NCBI RefSeq assembly: GCF_900129885.1
Contig: NZ_FQXE01000002.1
Location: 186,001 to 250,000, forward strand
Source: Pollutimonas bauzanensis
Lineage (GTDB): Bacteria > Pseudomonadota > Gammaproteobacteria > Burkholderiales > Burkholderiaceae_B
Direction: 5' to 3'
Length of the DNA: 64,000 nucleotides
Part shown: positions 52,711 to 61,769 of the stretch, piece after piece
How positions within the stretch are numbered: the stretch's first letter is position 1
How the letters are laid out: each line of letters begins with the position of its first letter
Notes under the pieces: generated by a model
The model's database searches: none
Told to the model about the DNA's origin: nothing
The model's input: the letters and a program-made list of their open reading frames with translations, nothing else
Made by a program: the position numbers and the translations under genes

Positions 52711-52856
52711 GACATCTTCAGGCAGAAGTCGAGATGGCGAATATTATGCCCGGGTCCCGCCCGAGACCGCCATGATATGGCGCATCGTTTATGTCATATA
52801 GCGTTGGCCGATGCGCTTGCCAAGACCCGACCACTGGAGCATGAAACGCAGCGTAA

Positions 52857-54206
52857 TCACGCCCCCTGCACTTGCGCCCAGAACGAGCGCTTGCGGCCGT
52901 GCTTGTCGCGCAGATGCTGGCAGAACGCCGCATGATCCGGCCTCTTTTGCCAATCAACAATGTTAGGCGCCATTATTTGCAGCTGGTGCAAATACCCGGC
53001 ACCATGGGGATATGCTTTGGTATAGCCGCGTTCGAGCAAAGACACCAGCAGGGCTCTATAAATAATGGTTGCCGCCGGCAGATGCCCGTGGGTTTGCAGG
53101 GTATGGGCCAGCGTCGGAAGGCAATAATAATTCCGCCCATCGATCTGGGCGGCGTGATGCTCGACATATCGGGCGCATTCGCCCGCATGGCCGGTCTGGA
53201 CCATAAGATCGGCATCATCGGTTGAAAACGTTGGGCTTGCCTGGATGCGCTCGATTTCCTGGGCGATGACCTCTTCCCGCCGGTGTGCCCCGATGACCTT
53301 CAGTAGATTTTCAAGCGCCGTCATGCCTCGGCAGCGATGGAAAATGGTCCATGCCAAAGCATGGGCGTCCACTTCCCTGCCCGTCTGCTGATAGATTTTC
53401 ATACGCAGTTCGTCGCGCCGCCCCTGCTGGAAGAGGTCGTCGGGCGCCACCTGTTCCAGATGATGCAGCGCCCTGTCGAGGTCGCCGCTGGCCAAATAGA
53501 CTTCGGCCATATCCGTCCTTGCCGCGGCTCCCAGTTCATCTGACGCGGCCCGCCGCAGTTGCTCGAACAAGGCGCCATCCTTCAGCAGGCGAGCCATGGT
53601 CTCTGCCATGTGGAACCAGCGAAAGCGGCGGTAGTTATCATTTTCCATCTGGGCGCATGCCAGGCCGTCGGCTGCCAGCGACCGCATTTCCAGCGAGGTC
53701 AGCCATTCGTGCGCACCATCGAGGATACTGTCGCGCACACCGTATTCATCAGCCGATATCAACGCTTTGATCCGTGACAGCAGGCCTGCCCTGTCGGGAA
53801 ATTCTTTTGCATAGCGTGCGAACAGTTCAGGCGCCTCGTTGCGGTAAACGTCGCCGACGTATCCATCTGAATCATCGCAATGCTCGAACACAGAACCATC
53901 GGTCTCATAGAACCCAAGCACCAAATCCGCGCCAGTCTGCGCGTCGTGGATGGACGACGCGATATCGCTTAGCAACATGTGAATCTTGGTGGCGAGCGCC
54001 CTGGCGGAGTCCCAATCATAGTGCCTGCATTCCCGTTTCAGCGCATCGAGTTCGCTCTTGATCCGGGATTCCGCCTTATCCGCCGGGGCCAGAAGGCGGT
54101 CCACGAGTTTTTCGGCCTCTTCATACTGGCTGGAAAGGTCCAATATGGCATCGGCCAGCACATCGGCGCCCAGGCCGCATAATCTGGTTTTCCTGTCATC
54201 CATCAT
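52857..54206 (-). CDS. DUF6880 family protein
   Basis: A 449-residue all-helical protein. It opens with a domain like that of DUF6880 (CGLGADVLADAILDLS), followed by VFEHCDDSDGYVGDVYRNEAPELFARYA and TPR-like repeats (AAARTDMAEVYLASGDLDRALHHLEQV). The start at 54206 matches the family's beginning better than 54308. Function is unknown. It is the last accessory gene before the glutathione transferase. Confidence 0.72.
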   Translation of the reverse strand: MMDDRKTRLCGLGADVLADAILDLSSQYEEAEKLVDRLLAPADKAESRIKSELDALKRECRHYDWDSARALATKIHMLLSDIASSIHDAQTGADLVLGFYETDGSVFEHCDDSDGYVGDVYRNEAPELFARYAKEFPDRAGLLSRIKALISADEYGVRDSILDGAHEWLTSLEMRSLAADGLACAQMENDNYRRFRWFHMAETMARLLKDGALFEQLRRAASDELGAAARTDMAEVYLASGDLDRALHHLEQVAPDDLFQQGRRDELRMKIYQQTGREVDAHALAWTIFHRCRGMTALENLLKVIGAHRREEVIAQEIERIQASPTFSTDDADLMVQTGHAGECARYVEHHAAQIDGRNYYCLPTLAHTLQTHGHLPAATIIYRALLVSLLERGYTKAYPHGAGYLHQLQIMAPNIVDWQKRPDHAAFCQHLRDKHGRKRSFWAQVQGA

Positions 54207-54352
54207 AGCGTCATCATCATTGACTAGCGGTCGCACGCCACTCCAATGAGCGAGTTTAAAACGGAACGCATTGTGCGACGGAACCTGGGCGTTCCCAGTC
54301 TCGCGCATCGCTGACGCCTGCCGCGCGCCTGACCGAAATTTATAAAGGACCT

Positions 54353-55228
54353 CTATTTGTCGTCGGTCAACTTGTCCTGCGTTCTGATTTCAAAGTCAGT
54401 TGCATCATGGCGTTCATGCAGCTGGCTTGAGAGTTCGCCGAAGGTACGGTTGACCATTCTTCCGCGCTGAACGGCCGGGCGTTCGCCTATGGCGTCCGCC
54501 CAGCGTTGGACATGCTTGTAATCCTGCACCGACAGGAACTCGGCCGCCTCGTACAGCCAGCCCTTGACCAGACCGCCGTACCAGGGCCAGATAGCCATGT
54601 CGGCGATCGTGTATTCGTTGCCGGACACGTATTCATGGGCCGCGAGCTGCTTGTCGAGCACATCGAGCTGGCGCTTCGTTTCCATTGCGTAGCGGTCGAT
54701 CGCATACTCGATTTTCGTAGGAGCGTAGGCATAGAAATGGCCGAAGCCGCCTCCCAGGTAGGGAGCGCTGCCCATCTGCCAGAACAGCCACGACAGGCAT
54801 TCGGCGCGGGCGCTGGCCTCGACCGGCAGGAAAGCCCCGAACTTCTCGGCCAGGTACAGCAAAATCGCGCCGGATTCGAAGACCCGGATCGGCTGCGGGC
54901 CGCTGCGGTCCACCAGCGCCGGGATCTTGGAGTTCGGGTTCACCGCCACAAAGCCGCTGCCGAATTGATCGCCGTCGCCGATCCTGATCAGCCAGGCGTC
55001 GTACTCCGCGCCCTGATGGCCGAGGCCGAGCAACTCCTCCAACAGCACGGTGACCTTCACACCATTCGGCGTCGCCAGCGAGTAGAGCTGGAGAGGATGG
55101 CGCCCGACCGGCAATTCCTTGTCCTGCGTAGGCCCCGACACTGGGCGGTTGATGTTCGCGAAGCGGCCGCCGCTCGCGGTGTTCCAGGTCCAGACTTTTG
55201 GCGGCACATAGTCGGGTGTATCGGTCAT
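54353..55228 (-). CDS. yghU: Glutathione transferase / disulfide-bond oxidoreductase (YghU-like)
   Basis: A 291-residue two-domain GST. The N-terminal thioredoxin fold has LYSLATPNGVKVTVLLEELL and VNPNSKIPALVDRSG plus VFESGAILLYLAEK; the C-terminal helical domain has WLFWQMGSAPYLGGGFGHF. These match the YghU subgroup, which reduces disulfides using glutathione. The start at 55228 follows AAGGAGCG; an in-frame codon at 55252 is not needed. A relic copy lies at 45060. Confidence 0.9.
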   Translation of the reverse strand: MTDTPDYVPPKVWTWNTASGGRFANINRPVSGPTQDKELPVGRHPLQLYSLATPNGVKVTVLLEELLGLGHQGAEYDAWLIRIGDGDQFGSGFVAVNPNSKIPALVDRSGPQPIRVFESGAILLYLAEKFGAFLPVEASARAECLSWLFWQMGSAPYLGGGFGHFYAYAPTKIEYAIDRYAMETKRQLDVLDKQLAAHEYVSGNEYTIADMAIWPWYGGLVKGWLYEAAEFLSVQDYKHVQRWADAIGERPAVQRGRMVNRTFGELSSQLHERHDATDFEIRTQDKLTDDK

Positions 55229-55252
55229 TCTTGAGACGCTCCTTGCATTCAT

Positions 55253-55456
55253 GGGAGATGTAGCCGAATCCGCTCGCCGGAAATTTCGAACCGGAGCCGG
55301 ACGTCACGGGTGAAGATTTCAGGCTGCTCGAACGCGGGAAAATGACGACCTCTCTGCCTTGTTTAAATAGACGAATTGATGACAGGCACACCCGAACCGA
55401 CTCCAATATCCTGGCCTGCATGACTATTGTATTAGCAATCCACCCAAGCAATTATT
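55253..55456. other. Upstream region of the yghU-like gene
   Basis: No ORF is supported in these 204 bases. It should hold the promoter of the transferase gene; no clear -35/-10 pair or operator stands out. Confidence 0.4.
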
Positions 55457-55494
55457 CAGCCTACCTTGTTTCATAGTCAGCCTACCTTGTTTCA
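55457..55494. repeat. Two 17-bp direct repeats (21-bp period)
   Basis: CAGCCTACCTTGTTTCA occurs at 55457-55473 and again at 55478-55494 without change. They abut the end of the transposase relic and could be a footprint of insertion or excision. Confidence 0.7.
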
Positions 55495-55787
55495 GCGTCA
55501 ACCAATATGGCGGCGATCTGCCGCCGGGCGCGCAGATCGTCAAGAAACTCGGGCAAGGGCAAGCTTCGGCGAGAGCTTGCTAATGGACCTGCGGACCGGT
55601 ACACGGGCCGGATCGATTTGGCGCCAGGGCGCATTAGCCGCCTTGTATTGATTGCGTGTCCAGAATTTGACAGCCGCAATACCCAAAGGAAGGCCCTCGG
55701 GCCATCTAATTCCGTGCCAACACTGATCAAACAAAAAACAAGTAATAGCCGCGCCGCGACGTCACAATGGGCAGCCTGCCTTGTCAT
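55482..55787 (-). pseudogene. Decayed IS4-like transposase fragment
   Basis: On the minus strand GIRWPEGLPLGIAAVKFWTR is followed by IDPARVPV and, in a second frame, EFLDDLRARRQIAA. The order resembles IS4-family transposases (GLPLG...FW..., INPxRVPIE, RWLxNL). At least one frameshift and missing ends make it a relic. Confidence 0.4.
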
Positions 55788-55905
55788 GCCTCAAGGGTGG
55801 GAGAGGAGATTGCAACTACTGCTTCGTGAAATCCTTGGAGTTGATTATCATTGCTCTATATATACAGAAACATAACGAAGGAGATCTGAACGGAGGCGGC
55901 TACGC

Positions 55906-56865
55906 ATGCTACTTAAACAATTAGGCTACTTGGTCACTTTATCCCGCGAAAAACATTTCGGGCGCGCTGCGCTGGCGTGCAATATATCGCAGCCGGCGTT
56001 GTCGGGAGCCATCCGCTCTGTAGAACAGGAACTGGAACTGACTATTGTACGCAGAGGGCAACGCTTTGAAGGCTTTACGCCGGAAGGAGAGAAGGTGCTG
56101 GCCTGGGCCCGGCGCATGCTGGCGGATTGCGAAGGCATGCGGCAGGAACTACGCCAGGAAGCGGGCAGCCCGCAAGGCACGCTGCGCATAGGAGCGATTC
56201 CCACGACCATTTCCCTGATACCCCTGTTCACGCAAGAATGTGTGCGGCATTTGCCGCGGGTCCGCCATCAGGTGCATTCCCTTTCGACCACGGAAATACT
56301 GAAACGCCTGGAGTCCTTTGAGCTGGACCTGGGCATCAGTTATCTTGACGGCAGCCACGGCAATAATTTCGATGGCATTTCTTTATTCTCCGAGCACTAT
56401 GTTTTCATCACACGCGACGAAGCGCTGCTGGAGGGCCGCAGCGAAATCAGCGTGCAAGACGCCGCTGCGCAACCATTATGCATGCTGACGTCCGACATGC
56501 ATGCGCGCCGCAGCGTGGACGCTTTTTTCCAGAGCTTCGGCATTTCCATTGCCCCTGTCGTAGAAACGGATTCCATCTTTGCGCTGTATGCCCATGTGCG
56601 TTGCGCTGGTCTCTGCAGCATCGTGCCCCATAGCATTCTTTGCCTGGAGGAAATGCGCCAGGAACTATCGGCCGTGCCGCTGTCTCCGACGCTGCGGCGG
56701 GAGGTGGGGCTGATTCTGCTCAAGCAGAGGCAGCGCAGCCCGGTGCTGAAGGCCGCGACCGAGCATTTCCTTGGCATGGATCTGCGCAGCCGGGTGGCGG
56801 GCCTGGGTCAATACGACATCTTCGATTATGGCGCCGCCGTCAGAAATGACGATAAGCCTGCTTGA
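55906..56865 (+). CDS. LysR-family regulator upstream of formate dehydrogenase
   Basis: A 319-residue LysR protein with HTH at about 4-60 (LKQLGYLVTLSREKHFGRAALACNISQPALSGAIRSVE). It is followed by the co-inducer domain. The C-terminus carries an unusual extension after LRREVGLILLKQRQRSPVLKAA. It is in the same orientation 139 bases before the fdh gene and resembles the LysR genes that control formate dehydrogenases; control of fdh is inferred. Confidence 0.88.
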   Translation: MLLKQLGYLVTLSREKHFGRAALACNISQPALSGAIRSVEQELELTIVRRGQRFEGFTPEGEKVLAWARRMLADCEGMRQELRQEAGSPQGTLRIGAIPTTISLIPLFTQECVRHLPRVRHQVHSLSTTEILKRLESFELDLGISYLDGSHGNNFDGISLFSEHYVFITRDEALLEGRSEISVQDAAAQPLCMLTSDMHARRSVDAFFQSFGISIAPVVETDSIFALYAHVRCAGLCSIVPHSILCLEEMRQELSAVPLSPTLRREVGLILLKQRQRSPVLKAATEHFLGMDLRSRVAGLGQYDIFDYGAAVRNDDKPA

Positions 56866-57004
56866 TCGGGTCATCAGCGCAAACGATTAGAAGTACCAGA
56901 TGTTCTATGCCACCATCCCTTTGCCGTAGCGACAAGCACCACGAAAGCACGGCGGTGCAATGACAGACGCACCATCAAAATCATTCACAGAGGAGGTATC
57001 AATC

Positions 57005-58204
57005 ATGGCAAAGATCATATGCGTACTATATGACGACCCGGTGACCGGCTATCCCGCATCCTACCCGCGCGATGGCCTTCCGCACATCGACGGCTATCCG
57101 AATGGACAGACGCTGCCTACGCCCAGGGCGATCGATTTCGAGCCGGGCAGTTTGCTGGGCAGCGTTTCAGGAGAACTGGGCTTGCGCAACTACCTGGAAT
57201 CAAATGGCCACGAGCTGATCGTGACCTCCAGCAAGGATGGCGAAGACAGTGTGCTGGATCGTGAATTGCACGATGCGGAAATTGTGATCTCCCAGCCATT
57301 CTGGCCGGCCTACATGACCGCGGAGCGCATGGCGAAGGCGCCCAAGCTGAAGATGATCATAACAGCGGGTATTGGCTCGGACCACACAGACTTGCAAGCG
57401 GCAATGGACCGCGGCATCACAGTGACGGAAGTCACCTATTGCAATAGCCACAGTGTTGCGGAACACGTGCTGATGATGATTCTTTCATTGGTCAGGAACT
57501 ATATTCCTTCTTATAACTGGGTCGTCAAAGGCGGCTGGAATATTGCGGATTGCGTGGCGCGCTCCTATGACCTGGAAGGCATGAACGTCGGCACGGTGGC
57601 CGCAGGCCGCATCGGATCGCGAGTGCTGCGCCTGCTCAAGCCCTTCGGTGTCAAGCTGCATTACCTGGACCGCCACCGCCTGCCCGATGCCGTGGAAAAA
57701 GAGCTGGGCCTGACCCACCACACCAGCCTGGAAAGCCTGACCAGGGTTTGCGATGTGCTTACGTTGAACTGCCCGCTGCATCCTGAAACAGAGCACATGA
57801 TCGATGAAAAAGCCTTGGCGAATTTCAAGCGCGGCGCTTATCTTATCAATACGGCCCGCGGCAAGCTGTGCGACACAAACGCAATCGTGAAGGCACTGGA
57901 AAGCGGGCAACTGGCTGGCTATGCGGGCGATGTCTGGTTCCCCCAGCCCGCGCCGAAAGACCACCCGTGGCGCACGATGCCCAACCATGGCATGACGCCC
58001 CATATTTCGGGCAGCACGCTGTCCGCGCAAACGCGCTATGCGGCGGGGACGCGCGAAATCCTCGAGTGCTACTTCGAGAATCGCCCGATCCGCGATGAAT
58101 ACCTGATCGTGCAGGGAGGACACTTGGCGGGGGTCGGGGCGCATTCCTATAGCGCCGGCGACGCGACAGGAGGTTCGGAGGAAGCCGCCCGCTTCAATAA
58201 ATAG
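57005..58204 (+). CDS. fdh: NAD-dependent formate dehydrogenase
   Basis: A 399-residue D-specific 2-hydroxyacid-type enzyme that oxidises formate to CO2 with NAD. Key residues match the characterised Pseudomonas enzyme one position later: Asn147 (TYCNS), Gly-rich AAGRIG (199-204), Asp222 after the second Rossmann strand (NAD preference), Arg285 (NTARG), Gln314 (WFPQPAPKD) and His333 (TPHISG). The start at 57005 is set by GAGGAGGTATCAATC; a longer frame from 56960 lacks this. No cofactor or metal genes are needed, so it acts alone. Confidence 0.95.
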   Translation: MAKIICVLYDDPVTGYPASYPRDGLPHIDGYPNGQTLPTPRAIDFEPGSLLGSVSGELGLRNYLESNGHELIVTSSKDGEDSVLDRELHDAEIVISQPFWPAYMTAERMAKAPKLKMIITAGIGSDHTDLQAAMDRGITVTEVTYCNSHSVAEHVLMMILSLVRNYIPSYNWVVKGGWNIADCVARSYDLEGMNVGTVAAGRIGSRVLRLLKPFGVKLHYLDRHRLPDAVEKELGLTHHTSLESLTRVCDVLTLNCPLHPETEHMIDEKALANFKRGAYLINTARGKLCDTNAIVKALESGQLAGYAGDVWFPQPAPKDHPWRTMPNHGMTPHISGSTLSAQTRYAAGTREILECYFENRPIRDEYLIVQGGHLAGVGAHSYSAGDATGGSEEAARFNK

Positions 58205-58207
58205 TCC

Positions 58208-58490
58208 ATGCGGCCCATATCCGGCATTCCCTTGCGGACCGGGGAAAAGAAGGCGCTATCCTGGCCTGGAAGCATGGCGCTGGCTGGCCAGGGAACCTTC
58301 TTCGCAATCGCCGGTGTTGGCGCGCTGGCGTTCCACTCGCATCAGCCATGGATTATTGCGTCGCTTGGCGCAAGTTGCTTACTGCTGTTTGGCTTCCCAT
58401 GGCATCGGCATGCGCCGCGGTGACGATGCTGATGATGGCAACCCGCACGGTTCATGCTCCCGCGGGCAGCAATCCCATGGGAGGTTGCGC
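58208..58490 (+). pseudogene. HPP-family membrane protein pseudogene
   Basis: The first frame reads AIAGVGALAFHSHQPWIIAS and LGASCLLLFGFP, and the second ACAAVTMLMMATRTVHAPAG, which together match the start and the later HPP motif of HPP-family proteins. About 50 intervening residues and the C-terminus are missing and the frame shifts near 58400. It follows fdh by three bases, so the intact ancestor was probably in the same operon. Confidence 0.6.
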
Positions 58491-58667
58491 TTTCCCGACA
58501 ATAGCGATAACAGTTCAGAGGCTTTACAAAGCTGAATGTACTAAACTGCCTAACTGTCCGCACCGGCCATGCATCGCAGGCCGGCCGCAGCTTGATGCTG
58601 CCGCAACACAACATGCCTCCCGCCCTTGAAAAAATTGCCGCAAATCCAGAACCTGTATGAGAACGGA

Positions 58668-59339
58668 ATGGATGCGTTGCCTGTCGATTCACCCGACAAC
58701 TTGTCCGACACGACGGTCAATCGCCTCAAGCAACGAATACGAGCCGAGATCGCGGCCGGCAAGATGAAGCCGGGCGTGCGCATGAAACTGGCCGAGATCG
58801 CGCAACGTTTCAACGTCAGCCATATGCCGGTGCGCGAGGCGCTTGGCCAGTTGAGCGCCGAGGGCCTGATCATCCTGCATCCGAACAAAGGAGCGTCGGT
58901 GCGGCCCGTAGACCGGCAGTTCATAGACGATATATACGACGTTCGCGGCGCGCTGGAAGGGCTGCTGGCGCGCCGGTGCGCCGAAAAAGCCACTCCTGTC
59001 CAGGCCGCGGCGCTGCGAGCGCTGGCCGAGGCCTATGCGGAAGCCGCGGCCCGCGGCGACCTGCCTGCCATGGTCCAGGCGAACCGGCAGTTTCACAGGC
59101 AGATTACGCTGTTCGCGGAGAATGCGCATGCCCTGCGCCTGCTCGATCACGGATGGGAGCTCATCTTTGGCTTCCGCCTGCGCCACGGACCCACGGCAAC
59201 CCGTCTCAAGCAGATCATGCAGGAACATGCCAGCCTGGTCGCGGCCATCGACGCTCACGATGGGGCGGCGGCGGAAGAAATCGCACGCCAGCATTCCGTC
59301 CATGCGCGCGAAGACGTGCTGAAACTGTTGCCCGACTGA
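58668..59339 (+). CDS. GntR-family regulator with FCD domain
   Basis: A 223-residue FadR-like regulator. The wHTH is at about 15-75 (MKPGVRMKLAEIAQRFNVSHMPVREALGQLSAEGL) and the FCD ligand domain has FHRQI and HASLVAAIDAHDG with the metal-binding His positions. A TTG at 58626 gives 14 more residues; the ATG at 58668 is preferred. It lies upstream of, and probably controls, the dehydrogenase operon beginning at 59599. Confidence 0.88.
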   Translation: MDALPVDSPDNLSDTTVNRLKQRIRAEIAAGKMKPGVRMKLAEIAQRFNVSHMPVREALGQLSAEGLIILHPNKGASVRPVDRQFIDDIYDVRGALEGLLARRCAEKATPVQAAALRALAEAYAEAAARGDLPAMVQANRQFHRQITLFAENAHALRLLDHGWELIFGFRLRHGPTATRLKQIMQEHASLVAAIDAHDGAAAEEIARQHSVHAREDVLKLLPD

Positions 59340-59463
59340 CATACCCGAGCTTGCCGCCGGGCTAAGCGCCCGCGGCTGCCAACCCCTCTGGGCAAGCCCC
59401 CCTCCCCGCCTTTGCTCATGCGCGACATACGCAATCTCGCCGACTTCCGGTGACGAATCAAAA

Positions 59464-59480
59464 ATTTGATCAAATATCAA
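59464..59480. promoter_or_regulatory. Candidate GntR operator
   Basis: ATTTGATCAAATATCAA contains overlapping palindromes ATTTGATCAAAT and TTGAT-N5-ATCAA, about 100 bases before the dehydrogenase operon. FadR-type regulators often bind TTG/CAA-arm sites of this kind. Confidence 0.5.
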
Positions 59481-59572
59481 TTTTCCCCTAAACTGCAGAC
59501 GAAGCCACTTCGGACTGGCCTCACGGCGAGCGGCAAGCCTGCCGGCAACGATATTCCGCTAAAGGAGACACC

Positions 59573-59602
59573 ATGATTTTCGCGCGCAGAGTTTCCCCAT
59601 GA
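59573..59602 (+). CDS. Nine-codon leader peptide coupled to the dehydrogenase
   Basis: ATG at 59573 follows AAAGGAGACACC, the best ribosome site in the region. It encodes MIFARRVSP and a TGA that overlaps the next ATG (ATGA). The dehydrogenase start has only a weak site of its own, so ribosomes probably reinitiate from this leader. Confidence 0.55.
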   Translation: MIFARRVSP

Positions 59603-60579
59603 CCCGTATCGCCATACTCGACGACTGGCAACGGTTTGCCCGGATCGCTGCCGACTGGGCCCCTCTCGAATCGCGCGCCTCATTGCAGTTCTTTCATTCG
59701 CCATTCCGCGACGAAGACGAGGCTGCCGCGGCCCTGGCTGAATTCGACATCATTGTGGCCATGCGTGAACGCACGCCCTTTCCCGCTACGCTGGTTTCCC
59801 GACTGCCCAGGCTGCAGCTGTTTGCATTCACTGGGGCGCGAGGCGGCAAGATCGATTTCGCGGCGCTGTTGGCGCGCGGCATCACCATTGCTTGTACGGA
59901 CGGCAGCGGCGGCGAGCCCACGGCGGAGCTTGCGCTTGGGCTCATGCTGTCTGCCGTGCGCCGCATTCCGGCCGGCGACGCGGCACTGCGCGGCGGCCGG
60001 TTCCAGGAAGGCGTCTCGCCCGGCTTCACGCTAAAGGGCAAGACGCTGGGGGTGATTGGCCTGGGCCGGATCGGCTCGCTCGTTGCCGGCTACGGGGCCG
60101 CCCTGGGCATGCAGGTTCTCGCGTGGAGCCGCAACCTGACGCCGGAGCGGGCTCAGGCCGCCGGCGCCCGCTTTGCCTCCCGGGACGAATTGCTGCGCAC
60201 ATCGGACATTGTCACCCTGCATGTGGTCCTCTCGGACGAGACTCGCAGGCTCATCGGCCGCGCCGAGATTGCCGCCATGAAGCAAGGGGCGGTGCTGGTC
60301 AATACCTCGCGTTCAGGCCTGATCGACCAGGCGGCGCTGCTGGAAGCGACCAATGCGCAGCGCATCATCGCTGCCATCGACGTCTATGACACCGAGCCGC
60401 TGGACCCCGCCGATCCCATCCGCAGCGCGCGCAACACCGTGCTGACTCCGCATCTGGGGTATGGGTCGGTCGAGACGCTGCAGACCTACTACCGGCAAAG
60501 CATCGAGAACGTGCTGGCATTTCTTGACGGCGCCCCCATCCGCGTCATTAGCGCCGATCCGAATGCGCGCCGCCACTGA
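59599..60579 (+). CDS. D-2-hydroxyacid dehydrogenase
   Basis: A 326-residue NAD(P)-dependent dehydrogenase. The nucleotide motif GVIGLGRIGS is at about 151-160, and the catalytic triad is Arg in NTSRSGLID (about 236), Glu in DVYDTEPLD (about 265) and His in TPHLGYG (about 285). The N-terminal substrate domain opens IAILDDWQRFARIAADW, seen in a D-2-hydroxyacid dehydrogenase subgroup. It starts a five-gene operon ending in a Bug receptor. Confidence 0.9.
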   Translation: MTRIAILDDWQRFARIAADWAPLESRASLQFFHSPFRDEDEAAAALAEFDIIVAMRERTPFPATLVSRLPRLQLFAFTGARGGKIDFAALLARGITIACTDGSGGEPTAELALGLMLSAVRRIPAGDAALRGGRFQEGVSPGFTLKGKTLGVIGLGRIGSLVAGYGAALGMQVLAWSRNLTPERAQAAGARFASRDELLRTSDIVTLHVVLSDETRRLIGRAEIAAMKQGAVLVNTSRSGLIDQAALLEATNAQRIIAAIDVYDTEPLDPADPIRSARNTVLTPHLGYGSVETLQTYYRQSIENVLAFLDGAPIRVISADPNARRH

Positions 60580-60593
60580 CACATATCGAATCC

Positions 60594-61757
60594 ATGAAAA
60601 TCATTGCCATCGAACCGTTCACACTAGTGCAGCCGCCTCTGGACCGATCCCAGTCGCGCCGCCCCTGCTACAACCACACAGCGCGGCGGGCGTTTCCCAT
60701 CCACAAGTATCCCGAATTTCCCCGTGCGATCGGCCGCACTCCTGGACAGTCGTTCGAGGAAGTCTGGATACGCGTCACCGCCGAAGACGGCACTTATGGA
60801 CTGGGCAATTGCCGCTGGTCCAATCTGGTGGGACCATTGATCACGCAACACTTCGCACCGTTGCTGATTGGACGGGACTGCTTCGCCATCGAAATGATCA
60901 ACGACCTGATGTGGCGATCCACTATGCGCTTTGGCGCAGGGGGGCTGGGCACTGTCGTGCGCAGCGCGCTGGACCTGGCTCTGTGGGATCTCAAGGGCAA
61001 GCTGCTGGAACAGCCGGTCTACAAGTTGCTGGGAGGACCCGCGCGCGAATCCATCGATGTGTATTGCACCAGCGACGACCTTGACTGGTCCATGGAGCTG
61101 GGCTTCAAGGCGTTCAAAATCAGCAATCCGGTGCACCACACCGAAGGTCCGGCCGGTATCGATATCATCGAGGAAAAGGTTGCCAAGGCGCGCGAGACAG
61201 TCGGTCCGACGGCGCAACTTATGTACAACCCCGTGATGTCCTTCAATGTCGAATATGCGATCCGGGTCATGGAGCGCCTGCGCCCATACCGCCTCAGTTG
61301 GTTCGAAGAGCCCCTGATGCCGCATGATATCGACGGCCTGGCCAGGATCAAGGCCGCCATCCCGACGATTCCGCTGGCGACCGGCGAAGATCACCAGGGC
61401 CGGCATGTTTTTTTCGAGATGGCTCGACGCCATTGCGTGGATATATTCCAGCCCGACCTGCGCATCTGCGGCGGACTGACCGAAGCGCTGAAAATCTATG
61501 CCATAGGCGAAGCGGCCGGGATTCCGACCATCCCCCATGCCGGCGGCAATATCCCCTATGCCCAGCATTTCTCCTTTGCGCTGCCCGAGGCAACGATGGC
61601 CGAGTACTGGATGAATTCCGATCCGGGCGTGCCCCTGGAAAAGGCCACGCCGTATCCCGGCGCGGCCGTTCCGGTGAATGGCAAGTTGGTGCCTTCGGAT
61701 GCCCCGGGATTCGGCTTCGAAATCTCGCCGTCGTCGCTGGCGCCGTTGCCGAACTGA
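60594..61757 (+). CDS. Enolase-superfamily protein (sugar-acid dehydratase-like) with a changed metal ligand
   Basis: A 387-residue mandelate-racemase/L-rhamnonate-dehydratase-like protein with the capping domain and a TIM barrel. Second and third metal ligands are in SWFEEPLMPHD and ATGEDHQG. The first, usually Asp after the L-M strand, reads LMYNPVMSFNV, so it is Asn. The distal PHAGGN and AEYW motifs are retained. It would dehydrate a hydroxy or sugar acid if metal binding survives. Confidence 0.82.
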   Translation: MKIIAIEPFTLVQPPLDRSQSRRPCYNHTARRAFPIHKYPEFPRAIGRTPGQSFEEVWIRVTAEDGTYGLGNCRWSNLVGPLITQHFAPLLIGRDCFAIEMINDLMWRSTMRFGAGGLGTVVRSALDLALWDLKGKLLEQPVYKLLGGPARESIDVYCTSDDLDWSMELGFKAFKISNPVHHTEGPAGIDIIEEKVAKARETVGPTAQLMYNPVMSFNVEYAIRVMERLRPYRLSWFEEPLMPHDIDGLARIKAAIPTIPLATGEDHQGRHVFFEMARRHCVDIFQPDLRICGGLTEALKIYAIGEAAGIPTIPHAGGNIPYAQHFSFALPEATMAEYWMNSDPGVPLEKATPYPGAAVPVNGKLVPSDAPGFGFEISPSSLAPLPN

Positions 61758-61769
61758 GGAGGCCACAGC

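Noticed and set aside
45000-55500. CRISPR array or tRNA attachment site in the accessory region
   Set aside because: No regularly spaced repeats and no tRNA-like cloverleaf were seen; the integrase relics have no visible attachment sequence.
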